A DNA stretch of 64,000 nucleotides, taken from positions 1-64,000 of the forward strand of contig NZ_FOOY01000018.1 of the NCBI RefSeq assembly GCF_900113325.1, given 5' to 3'. This DNA is from Sporolactobacillus nakayamae (GTDB taxonomy: Bacteria; Bacillota; Bacilli; Bacillales; Sporolactobacillaceae). This document shows positions 26,021-33,717 of this stretch, one piece after another. Under the pieces are notes generated by a model. That model did no database searches and was not told the DNA's origin. It was given only the letters and a program-made list of their open reading frames with translations. Numbering within the stretch: position 1 is the stretch's first letter; every line of letters begins with the position of its first letter. The position numbers and the translations under genes are program-made.

Positions 26021-27226
26021 TTAAAAATTTTGTTTATTTGACGATTTGCCAACAAATTGACAGCCCAGCAGTGCATACACCTTGGCTGCTTCAATCACCT
26101 GTTTAAGAGAAATATATTCATTAGGTGCATGGGCAACGGCAAGGTCACCTGGTCCGAATATAAGTGACGGCAGTCCGTGCCTTGCCAATAATTCCACTTC
26201 TGAGTAACCGTTAAATCCTGTGTATGCTGCCGGGCGGCCATATAACTGTTTATAGGCCCCATGCAGCAAATGAGTTACATCAGCATCGTGACTGAGCTGC
26301 CAAGCTGGAAAGCTCTGCGTCCGAACTAAGTCCATATGAATCCCAAATTCAGACGCCGTTTGATGCAGCAAGTCCTTAATTTCATAGTCAACTTCGGCAA
26401 TTTGTTCACCGGGAAGCAGCTGACGATCAAAAGCCATGTCACAAAATTCTGGAACCAGCGTGACACCGTACCCGCCTTCTATTCGTCCAATATTGCAAGT
26501 TGGACTGCCTAACAAAGGATGCTGTCGACGTTTGAGACGATTGCTGTATTTTTCAATAGCACCAATCATTCTGGTCATTGAAATGACAGCATTGTCACCT
26601 GTTGACGCAACTCCTGTATGAGCACTCCGCCCGTACACACGAAGTGTAAATTCAATTCCACCTTTTAAACAATCGGCAATATGCAGAGAGGAAGGCTCAG
26701 CAACCACACCGTAGACGCAGTCATCAATCCAATGGTCATCAATTAATGCCTGAGTGCCTTTAAACCCGACTTCTTCATCAACAACCGCCGTCAACATCAT
26801 TCCACGTTTAAATAGGATGCCACTGCAAACTAATGCCTTAAATGCAAAAATTTGCGCGGCAAGCCCACCTTTCATATCAGCAGAACCTCTACCGAACATC
26901 TTATCCCCAATAATGGTTCCACTGAGAGGCGGATCATTCCATCGCTCAACATCACCGCATAATACGGTATCCATATGGCCGTTAAATAAAAGTTTCTCTT
27001 TATCCATTCCTTCCCGCACGGCAATAACATTAAATCGATTATCTTCAACTGTTTGTTTCACCGTATCAATTCCAGAGTGATACAGCTCATCAGTAATTAT
27101 TTGGGCAACCGATTGTTCATTTCCAGGCGGATTTTCACTATTTGTCTGAACAAGACGCTGCAAAAAACGAATCAATCCTTTTTCATCGAGACAGGAGAGT
27201 ACTTGTTGCTGTTCCTTTGTCAGCAT
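26021..27226 (-). CDS. M20-family metallopeptidase, ArgE/DapE type
   Basis: A 401-aa deacylase of the acetylornithine-deacetylase/succinyl-diaminopimelate group. FNGHMDTV and GRGSADMKGG hold the first metal ligands, VDEEVGFKG the catalytic glutamate and a ligand, and a dimerisation domain fills the middle. It is the last gene of the hutH-SBP-permease-ATPase operon, 19 nt after the ATPase. Possible role: hydrolysis of an N-acyl amino acid such as N-formylglutamate. Arginine or lysine biosynthesis is less likely given the neighbours. Confidence 0.88.
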   Translation of the reverse strand: MLTKEQQQVLSCLDEKGLIRFLQRLVQTNSENPPGNEQSVAQIITDELYHSGIDTVKQTVEDNRFNVIAVREGMDKEKLLFNGHMDTVLCGDVERWNDPPLSGTIIGDKMFGRGSADMKGGLAAQIFAFKALVCSGILFKRGMMLTAVVDEEVGFKGTQALIDDHWIDDCVYGVVAEPSSLHIADCLKGGIEFTLRVYGRSAHTGVASTGDNAVISMTRMIGAIEKYSNRLKRRQHPLLGSPTCNIGRIEGGYGVTLVPEFCDMAFDRQLLPGEQIAEVDYEIKDLLHQTASEFGIHMDLVRTQSFPAWQLSHDADVTHLLHGAYKQLYGRPAAYTGFNGYSEVELLARHGLPSLIFGPGDLAVAHAPNEYISLKQVIEAAKVYALLGCQFVGKSSNKQNF

Positions 27227-27245
27227 TGCCCTGAAACCCCTCTCA

Positions 27246-28034
27246 TTATTTAGATTGATGTACGTTTTTTTTCTGCTGCTTCAACTCCATCAGAATTTCT
27301 TTTTTATAATTAATAAACGGTTCAGATAACTGAATACTCCAGTCTTTATCGTCGGACAGGTGGATATCGATCTGTTTTGCAATTCTCCCCGGATTGGTGG
27401 CCATGATATAAACACGGTCAGATAAATAAATCGCTTCATCAACATCGTGCGTCACAAATAGAACACTCGAACGGGTTTCTTTAAAAATAGTTACTAAAAG
27501 ATCCTGCATATCACGCCGCGTCTGTGCATCAAGTGCACCGAATGGTTCATCCATCAGCAAAAGCGGCGGTTTAATTACCAAGGCCCTAGCAATCGCAACA
27601 CGCTGCTGCATACCTCCGGACATCTGTGACGGGTAGATTTCTTCAAAACCCTTCAGTCCCACAAGATCCAAAAAATGATAAGCAAGCTCTTTCTTCTCAG
27701 CACTGCGCATGTTCTTTTCCTTTTTAAGTGCAAAAGCCACGTTTTGCCAAGCTAGGAGCCATGGAAGCAAACTATATTGTTGGAAAACAACACCCCGGTC
27801 GCGCCCAGGTTTGTCGAGGATGCTTCCATTCATTTGCAACGATCCGGAAGACGCACTGTCAAGTCCGGCTACCAAGCGCAAAAAAGTAGACTTTCCACAT
27901 CCTGAAGGGCCCAGCAAAGAAACAAATTCATGATTGCCAATCGTTAGATTAATATTATCAAGTGCGGTGAATGAACGCTGTTTGCTTACAAAAATTCGAT
28001 TAATGTTCGTTGCAGTCAATAGATGTTCGTTCAT
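27246..28034 (-). CDS. ABC transporter ATPase, NMT1/TauA type
   Basis: A 262-aa ATPase of the second importer in the island. The start at 28034 (MNEHLL) has TTGGAGGA upstream; the longer frame is spurious. Walker A GPSGCGKST, signature MSGGMQQRVAIARAL, Walker B LLLMDEPFGALD and H-loop VTHDVDEA are intact. It belongs with the permease at 28087 and binding protein at 28985, directly downstream of hutH, so histidine, urocanate or a related imidazole is the likely cargo. Confidence 0.92.
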   Translation of the reverse strand: MNEHLLTATNINRIFVSKQRSFTALDNINLTIGNHEFVSLLGPSGCGKSTFLRLVAGLDSASSGSLQMNGSILDKPGRDRGVVFQQYSLLPWLLAWQNVAFALKKEKNMRSAEKKELAYHFLDLVGLKGFEEIYPSQMSGGMQQRVAIARALVIKPPLLLMDEPFGALDAQTRRDMQDLLVTIFKETRSSVLFVTHDVDEAIYLSDRVYIMATNPGRIAKQIDIHLSDDKDWSIQLSEPFINYKKEILMELKQQKKNVHQSK

Positions 28035-28086
28035 GATTTTCCTCCAAGGTTCTGTCATAAACCGATGAACGGTCATGTTCCAATTA

Positions 28087-28848
28087 TTAATTATTTATTT
28101 TTTCTTTTTCATGCCATGGGAACATCATTTTTGCTAACAAACCGAATATAGTATCTGTGATCAGTCCCAATAAGCCGATGGTTAAAATGCCTAGAATAAT
28201 GGTTTCGGTTGATAAATAGCGTTGTGCCTGCATAATTCTGAAACCCAGGCCGCTCGTTGCCGCAACTAATTCGGCAACAACAAGATATGTCCAAGCCCAT
28301 CCCCACACTGTCCTCAACGTATCCCAAATACTTGGCATCGCTGCTTTTACCACAATATCTTTAATCACTTCAAGTCGATTGAGTCCGAGTGTCAATCCGA
28401 CTTCAACCACTGACTTTTTCACGGTTTTGCAGTTGTCAGCAATCATAATGACCTGCTGAAAAAACACGCCGAAAAAGATAATGAAAAATTTCTGCATATC
28501 GCTTGTGCCAAACCAGAGGATAGACAATGGAATGAACGCTACAACGGGCATATAGCGAACAAAACCGACAATCGGTTCCCAGAATGCTTTCCATGTTTTC
28601 GATGTCCCCATCATAACGCCAATCGGAAGTGCAAAAAGTGTTGCAAGCAAGAATCCGATTAAAATTCTGTAGAAGCTGATCCATATATCTTGAAAGAAAA
28701 TACCGTCCTCAATCTGTTTTCTTGCTTCAAGAATGACCGCTGTCGGCGTTGGCAAAAAGAGACTGCCTACCATGCCCGTATAAGTAATAAACGCCCAGAC
28801 AGCAAGGACGAGGATAATTCCTGAACCCGATATTATTTTAAATCGCAT
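28087..28848 (-). CDS. ABC transporter permease, NMT1/TauA type
   Basis: A 253-aa permease with about six transmembrane segments and the coupling loop TLGLNRLEVIKDIVVKAAMP. The start at 28848 (MRFKIIS) has TGGAGGGA in front; the longer frame would run through the intergenic hairpin. It is the membrane partner of the proteins at 27246 and 28985. Confidence 0.92.
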   Translation of the reverse strand: MRFKIISGSGIILVLAVWAFITYTGMVGSLFLPTPTAVILEARKQIEDGIFFQDIWISFYRILIGFLLATLFALPIGVMMGTSKTWKAFWEPIVGFVRYMPVVAFIPLSILWFGTSDMQKFFIIFFGVFFQQVIMIADNCKTVKKSVVEVGLTLGLNRLEVIKDIVVKAAMPSIWDTLRTVWGWAWTYLVVAELVAATSGLGFRIMQAQRYLSTETIILGILTIGLLGLITDTIFGLLAKMMFPWHEKEKINN

Positions 28849-28862
28849 GATGTCCCTCCAAA

Positions 28863-28895
28863 GACACAGGGCATGTCCACAACATGCCCTGTGTC
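28863..28895 (-). repeat. Perfect hairpin between binding-protein and permease genes
   Basis: GACACAGGGCATGT/ACATGCCCTGTGTC, a perfect 14-bp stem with a 5-nt loop and no T run on the minus strand. This fits an mRNA-stabilising hairpin that keeps the binding protein more abundant than the permease. Confidence 0.8.
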
Positions 28896-28984
28896 GCTTT
28901 TCTTCGTAAAAATCCTCATTCTTAATACCTGACATAACCCGTTTTCACAGCATTGCTTCCCTTAACTACCTGTCTGGTATGCAT

Positions 28985-29965
28985 TTACTTAATATCAATC
29001 AATTTTTCAACATCGATTTCTTTCTTTAGCTGTTTCTGCCCTTTAAGAATTTCTTTAATAGTTGATAAGCTTTTACTCAGATTTCCAGAATCGACATCTT
29101 CTTTTTGTTCATCAAGAGTAAAGAACTTAATCCCGTCAAGAATAGTCGGCAGTTCATCAGCTGATGTACCTGAAGCTTCAGCTACAATTTTATTACCTTC
29201 CTCAGGATGTTCTTTCCAGTAATCTAGTGCTTCGTCCCAAATTTTTTGCATTGCAGCTTTAACTTTAGGATTCTTGCTTAGATAATTTGACTTTGCAACC
29301 GTCATGTCACTGATTAAGCCAGGTGAGTCTTCACCGGAATAGATATGGTGTACCGATTTATCTTTGTTAATAATTGTGGAAATATACGGCTCATAAGTAA
29401 CCGCAGCATCTACTTTGTTAGAGATCAACGCAAGACCAGCATCCGAAGCAGCCATGTAGACTACTTTAAAATCACTCATGGACAATCCGGCACTTTTCAC
29501 CGCTTGGCGGAACAAAAGATCAGAGGTTGTTCCTTCTTCGTATGCAATTTTCTTGCCTTTAAGAGATTCCAAGTTTTTGTATTTACTCTTTGTGATCATT
29601 GCGTCTGCTGTTTTTGATTCATCTAGAAAAACAACACTCTTTAAATTCAGGTCGTTATTCGCTTTCATCTTCATTGCTGTATGTGAAGCAATGTTTGCAA
29701 ATTGGATTTTGTCCGACGCAAAGGCAGCATTAATGTCCGAATCCTGTTTGAACATAATGATATCAATATTTATACCGTTCTTCTTGAAAATACCAGCCTT
29801 ATCAGCGATCCACCACGGACCGTAACCAATCCAAGCCTCAGTACCCATTTTGACATCTACAGACTTTTTGCCGGAATCTCCTCCACTTTGACTTGAATTC
29901 GAACAACCGGCTAACATCAGAAAAACCATACATAGTGCAGCAAGCAATCCAATTAACTTTTTCAT
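28985..29965 (-). CDS. ABC transporter substrate-binding lipoprotein, NMT1/TauA type
   Basis: A 326-aa binding protein starting at 29965 (MKKLIGLL, TTAGGAGG upstream) with a lipoprotein signal ending LMLAGC. WIGYGPWWIADKAGIFKKNG and YEEGTTSDLLFRQAV mark the class. It lies 39 nt after hutH in the same transcription unit. It is paralogous to the protein at 15527; having two separate systems suggests two related ligands or a duplication. Confidence 0.92.
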   Translation of the reverse strand: MKKLIGLLAALCMVFLMLAGCSNSSQSGGDSGKKSVDVKMGTEAWIGYGPWWIADKAGIFKKNGINIDIIMFKQDSDINAAFASDKIQFANIASHTAMKMKANNDLNLKSVVFLDESKTADAMITKSKYKNLESLKGKKIAYEEGTTSDLLFRQAVKSAGLSMSDFKVVYMAASDAGLALISNKVDAAVTYEPYISTIINKDKSVHHIYSGEDSPGLISDMTVAKSNYLSKNPKVKAAMQKIWDEALDYWKEHPEEGNKIVAEASGTSADELPTILDGIKFFTLDEQKEDVDSGNLSKSLSTIKEILKGQKQLKKEIDVEKLIDIK

Positions 29966-30004
29966 TTTTTTCCTCCTAAGGCTGTCCATTTTTTTAGGCA
30001 AAAC

Positions 30005-31480
30005 TTAGATTGCCTCTGCTAACTTTTCAATACTTGCTGAAAGAGACTTATCTTGCACGACGAAAGGAACCAAGGAACGAATCTCTTGATAAAAAGCATG
30101 TGTTTCCTTTGCTAAGAATTCCGATCCATGGAAATCTGCGGCCTGGGCGGCACAGAGCGCCTCGATAGCCACAACTCTTCGTGTATTACCAATTATCTGC
30201 ACTGCCTTTCGAGCGGCAGTTGTTCCCATGCTTACATGGTCCTCCTGATTCGCTGACGACGGAATCGAATCTACACTGGACGGATGCGCTAGCACTTTGT
30301 TCTCCGAAACAAGAGAAGCGGCAACATACTGTGTAATCATAAACCCGGACTGCAGTCCCGGCTCCGCGCTGAGAAATGCGGGTAAACCGTTATTCAATTG
30401 AGGGTTTACCATGCGCTCAATACGTCGTTCAGAAATAGTCGCAAGTTCTGCTGCCGCAATTCCAAGAAAGTCCATAGCAAAGGCAATTGGTTCACCATGG
30501 AAGTTCCCCCCCGAGATAACGTGACCACTCTGCGCAAAGATTAACGGATTATCTGTCGCAGCGTTTATCTCAATCAGCAGATCCTCCTGAACACGATTCA
30601 TTACGCGTTGAATCGCACCATGCACTTGCGGAATACATCGGAGTGAATAGGCATCTTGTACACGAAGATCTCCTTGATGCGTTGTTAATTTGCTTCCTTT
30701 TAAATAGCCCATCATCGTCTGCGCTGCCTGAATCTGTTCGGGGAAAACGCGAACCTGATGAGACTCATCCCAAAATGCTTCTTCAACACCACGCAGAGCC
30801 TCAAAGGTTAATGCTGCCGTTCGATTTGCTGCCACCATTAATCGAGTCATATCCATGAACGCGGCACAACCCGTAGCCGTCATCGCCTGTGTTCCGTTAA
30901 TGAGTGCCAATCCTTCTTTAGCCTTTAGTTGAATTGGAGATAACCCTGCGGCGCTTAACGCATCAGCTCCGGACAGTTTCTTTCCCTTGTAAACAGCCTC
31001 TCCTTCGCCGATAAGTACAAGCGCAAGATGAGCAAGCGGTGCCAGATCGCCGCTTGCACCTAAAGAACCCTGGCTTGGGACAACAGGAATGACTCCTTTA
31101 TTCAAACAATCAATTAAGGCTTGAATAATGTCCGGGCGAACACCCGAATACCCTTTGGCCAGTGCATTGGCTCTCAACAAAAGCATCAAGCGAACCACTC
31201 GATCCGAAAAAGCCTCCCCAACGGCACATGCATGACTACGAAGTAAATGAACCTGCAGCGTCTCAATATTACGATTTGAGATCAATTGATCACTGAATTT
31301 ACCGAACCCCGTATTAATGCCGTAAATCACATCACCGGCTAGAATATGCCGTTCAACCGTCTGCCTACTTGACATAATTTGCTGGATTGCTTTTTGATCA
31401 ATCGCAACGAGCTCATGATGATTGATTATTTTATCAATCTGGACAAAGTCTAATGATGCACCATTCAAATAAATAGTCAC
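30005..31480 (-). CDS. hutH: Histidine ammonia-lyase
   Basis: HutH removes ammonia from histidine to give trans-urocanate. The 491-aa product has the self-forming MIO cofactor triad Ala142-Ser143-Gly144 in GSLGASGDLAP. Tyr53 and His83 are at the known active-site positions, and NQEDHVSM contains the conserved glutamate expected of true histidases. The start is a GTG at 31480 with AAGGAG 9 nt upstream. It heads the operon hutH-SBP-permease-ATPase-M20 under an RpiR-type operator. An ergothionase-like lyase is a related possibility, but the conserved active site favours histidine. Confidence 0.96.
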   Translation of the reverse strand: MTIYLNGASLDFVQIDKIINHHELVAIDQKAIQQIMSSRQTVERHILAGDVIYGINTGFGKFSDQLISNRNIETLQVHLLRSHACAVGEAFSDRVVRLMLLLRANALAKGYSGVRPDIIQALIDCLNKGVIPVVPSQGSLGASGDLAPLAHLALVLIGEGEAVYKGKKLSGADALSAAGLSPIQLKAKEGLALINGTQAMTATGCAAFMDMTRLMVAANRTAALTFEALRGVEEAFWDESHQVRVFPEQIQAAQTMMGYLKGSKLTTHQGDLRVQDAYSLRCIPQVHGAIQRVMNRVQEDLLIEINAATDNPLIFAQSGHVISGGNFHGEPIAFAMDFLGIAAAELATISERRIERMVNPQLNNGLPAFLSAEPGLQSGFMITQYVAASLVSENKVLAHPSSVDSIPSSANQEDHVSMGTTAARKAVQIIGNTRRVVAIEALCAAQAADFHGSEFLAKETHAFYQEIRSLVPFVVQDKSLSASIEKLAEAI

Positions 31481-31577
31481 CTATTTTTTCTCCTTGACTT
31501 ATTTTTCTGAAATTACAAATAATAAAAAATATTCCTCCCTTGCCTTGGACTAATTACGCATTATTAATCAATTAATT

Positions 31578-31593
31578 CATAATCTAGATTATG
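31578..31593 (-). promoter_or_regulatory. Second palindrome before hutH
   Basis: CATAATCTAGATTATG is a perfect 16-bp palindrome directly next to the hutH promoter operator, on the downstream side. It may be a second binding site for the same or another regulator. Confidence 0.5.
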
Positions 31594-31629
31594 TGAATAA
31601 TTATATTCATGAACAGCAGTAATTGTCAA
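31594..31629 (-). promoter_or_regulatory. Promoter-operator of the hutH operon
   Basis: Minus strand: TTGACA (31624-31629), 18 bp, TATAAT (31600-31605). TGAATAATTATATTCA (31594-31609) is a perfect palindrome over the -10 box and matches the site at the rpiR promoter, including much of the flanking sequence. The leader to the GTG is about 115 nt. Confidence 0.8.
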
Positions 31630-31655
31630 CGGAATTTTTAGACAAAACATTCTTT

Positions 31656-33176
31656 TCAGTCATTGATATGTGTACTTTTATCCACTTGCAGCCCGATTAG
31701 GACAAGAATAAAAGAGAGAGTCATAGCCGTTACCATTACCAATAGGAATACAACAAAAGAATGAGATAGAAGGGGTGCGACCACAAACGGTACATAAGCA
31801 ACACCTCGCAGGTTTAGCCAACCAGCCAGCATTCCGCTCACACAAGCAGATACCAATGTGCTGATAAATATCGCCTTGTTTGTGAAATACGGATAGACTG
31901 ATTCCACAAAAGTACCATAACAAACATTCATAACCAATCCTTTTTTTGCTGCCGCTCTCTCCGAACGGTTTAATACAGAAATCGCAGCATTCACACCCGC
32001 TGCAGTCGCCACCAGACAAATCATGTCAATAGCACCAAAAAAACTCGTACCCGTCTGAGCGATTTCGATTAGTATGATCGGCAAAATTAGCGCGTGGTAT
32101 CCTTTTTTCAATAGAGACCCCCAAATAAGCAAACCAGAAAGCGCACCAATCAGCAATCCATTCCAACTGACCATCACTTCAATGAATCGAACGAGTCCAT
32201 TTTGTATAAACAATAAAAATGGAGCAAGCACAAGATTAATAAGTACACCGGGAATTAGTCCTGACAGAGCACCGGCAATTAAATTACTTGTCGTAATTGG
32301 TACTTTCCAGCGAGTACAGACATCGAGTAAATATTGGGAAAGAACACCTGCAGCCAGTCCAGATGCAATTCCGCCCAAAACACCGGAATTGTTCGCAAAA
32401 AAACCGGCCAGCAAAGCAGCAATCAGTGTCACTTCGTTTAAATCACTGATTTGCTTTGCGGAGAGTACAGCAAGCAAAACAGGAATGCACGCGATTGCCA
32501 GTTGAAGCAACTGAGCTGTTTCTTGAGCAGGAAAACGTTCGGCAACTGTATAAACCATTGCCAGGGCGATAAATGCAGGCAAACCCGCCGTCAAAATACC
32601 GGTCAGATTGAGCTTGTTCCATTGAATATGGACGGGTCGACTGGTGATCTTCCAATAAGAGCAAAGATATGAAACCAAGGTAAGTGCGCGTGTTCGATTG
32701 GTTGTCCCTGTAGTTCCCGACGAACCAACCACATGACCGCCGATTGATTCGACCCATGCCATTGACGTTCCTCCTGTGCCGACGATTGGAATCGTTTCTT
32801 CTATGGCAGCTTTTACAGCACAACTATTTACGCCTAAAGGATCTGCGCTAATCATAATAAGTCCATCGATTTGACCGTTCCTAATAGTTTCCGCGATCAC
32901 TTCATCTGACTTTTTTGCTTCCTTGTTGATATTCTCTAGATACGCATGAGATCCCACAATTATTTTTCCATTTTTCAGTGTATAGAGTGCCGCCCGTGTC
33001 CCAGGTCTATTTCGATCCAGCGATTCCTCAGCGCCGATGTACTGTACAGCCATTAATTGGCAGTCGTTTTGTTTGCATTGCTGATCGATTTCCTCCAATA
33101 AATTGAGCGGCTGATTCCCGCCCAGATAAAATAAGTTTCCTCCACTACTGCCAATAACTGCAAGCCGTTTCACCAT
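31656..33176 (-). CDS. Membrane protein: soluble Gly-rich domain fused to EIIC-like transporter domain
   Basis: A 506-aa protein I do not recognise fully. Residues 1 to about 185 look soluble, with glycine-rich loops AVIGSSGGNLFYLGG and VGTGGTSMAWVESIGG that could bind a nucleotide or phosphate. Residues from about 190 form eight to ten transmembrane segments; GGIASGLAAGVLSQYLLD and TTSNLIAGALSGLIPG recall the membrane domain (EIIC) of fructose-type PTS permeases. No PTS phosphorylation domain is seen. GAAGGGCGG precedes the ATG. It lies upstream of hutH with no clear terminator between, at the right end of the island, so it may move a pathway substrate. Confidence 0.72.
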   Translation of the reverse strand: MVKRLAVIGSSGGNLFYLGGNQPLNLLEEIDQQCKQNDCQLMAVQYIGAEESLDRNRPGTRAALYTLKNGKIIVGSHAYLENINKEAKKSDEVIAETIRNGQIDGLIMISADPLGVNSCAVKAAIEETIPIVGTGGTSMAWVESIGGHVVGSSGTTGTTNRTRALTLVSYLCSYWKITSRPVHIQWNKLNLTGILTAGLPAFIALAMVYTVAERFPAQETAQLLQLAIACIPVLLAVLSAKQISDLNEVTLIAALLAGFFANNSGVLGGIASGLAAGVLSQYLLDVCTRWKVPITTSNLIAGALSGLIPGVLINLVLAPFLLFIQNGLVRFIEVMVSWNGLLIGALSGLLIWGSLLKKGYHALILPIILIEIAQTGTSFFGAIDMICLVATAAGVNAAISVLNRSERAAAKKGLVMNVCYGTFVESVYPYFTNKAIFISTLVSACVSGMLAGWLNLRGVAYVPFVVAPLLSHSFVVFLLVMVTAMTLSFILVLIGLQVDKSTHIND

Positions 33177-33210
33177 TTCGCCGCCCTTCTCGCATTATGA
33201 CTTATTTTCG

Positions 33211-33239
33211 ATAATAAACAATAATCGATGCGGAGTAAA
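33211..33239 (-). promoter_or_regulatory. Promoter of the EIIC-like gene
   Basis: TTTACT (33234-33239), 17 bp, TATTAT (33211-33216) on the minus strand, 35 nt before the start codon. A near-palindrome built on CGATTATTGTTTATTATCG covers the -10 box. Confidence 0.55.
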
Positions 33240-33281
33240 CGGATACTAATGAAATAAGCAGACTTTAATCCTTTAACCAGA

Positions 33282-33327
33282 ATGAAAAATGGGATTTTTG
33301 CTCTTCAGCAAAAATCCCATTTTTCAT
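33282..33327 (-). terminator. Long palindromic terminator after tRNA-Ala
   Basis: A perfect 21-bp inverted repeat (33282-33302 with 33307-33327, 4-nt loop) carrying T and A runs within the arms. It lies just beyond the 61-bp tRNA-Ala repeat, thus on the island side. Confidence 0.75.
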
Positions 33328-33330
33328 ATG

Positions 33331-33391
33331 TATACTCCAATGGAGCCTAGCGGGATCGAACCGCTGACCTCCTGCGTGCAAAGCAGGCGCT
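33331..33391 (-). repeat. Right end repeat of the 23-kb island (tRNA-Ala 3' end)
   Basis: These 61 bp are identical to 10376-10436. Together they bound a 22,955-bp segment lying 3' of the intact tRNA-Ala. Confidence 0.85.
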
Positions 33392-33413
33392 CTCCCAGCT
33401 GAGCTAAGGCCCC
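33341..33413 (-). tRNA. tRNA-Ala (TGC)
   Basis: 73-nt cloverleaf with acceptor GGGGCCT/AGGCTCC and anticodon TGC in CTTTGCACG. CCA is not encoded. It lies 6 bp from tRNA-Gly and is the last tRNA of the interrupted cluster. Confidence 0.96.
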
Positions 33414-33419
33414 ATATTA

Positions 33420-33494
33420 TGGAGCGGAAGACGGGATTCAAACCCGCGACCCCCACCATGGCAAGGTGATGTTCTATCACTGAACTACTTCCGC
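33420..33494 (-). tRNA. tRNA-Gly (GCC)
   Basis: Cloverleaf with acceptor GCGGAAG/CTTCCGC, anticodon GCC and an encoded CCA end. It was probably next to tRNA-Leu before the 14-kb element inserted between them. Confidence 0.96.
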
Positions 33495-33552
33495 AAATAA
33501 GGGCTGTACAAAAAGTGTTGCCCATTTTAATTCATAGAATACATAATAGTGA

Positions 33553-33611
33553 AATGCGGATGAGAGGACTTGAACCTCCACGCCCCGTAAAGGGCACTAG
33601 AACCTGAATCT
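33553..33611 (-). pseudogene. tRNA-Leu 3' fragment; left end repeat of the 14-kb element
   Basis: 59 bp identical to 47743-47801, covering the 3' part of tRNA-Leu up to the anticodon loop. Beyond it the sequence no longer matches a tRNA. With the intact gene at 47745 it marks the two attachment-site ends of the element. Confidence 0.92.
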
Positions 33612-33688
33612 CACCCAAAAATTAAAGCCTTGAAATGCCCTCTATATCAGGCACTTCCAAAAGCATCCGTTTTAACGTCACAAGACAC

Positions 33689-33717
33689 AGTATAAATGAT
33701 CAGTTAATGCTTGTCAA
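33689..33717 (-). promoter_or_regulatory. Outward promoter facing the severed tRNAs
   Basis: TTGACA (33712-33717), 17 bp, TATACT (33689-33694), close to consensus, on the minus strand. It lies at the end of the element, overlapping the 3' end of the GIY-YIG gene, and points at the tRNA-Leu fragment, tRNA-Gly and tRNA-Ala. Confidence 0.7.

Noticed and set aside
10437-33340. Integrase or transposase for the 23-kb island
   Set aside because: All large frames have metabolic, transport or regulatory assignments; no recombinase motifs seen.
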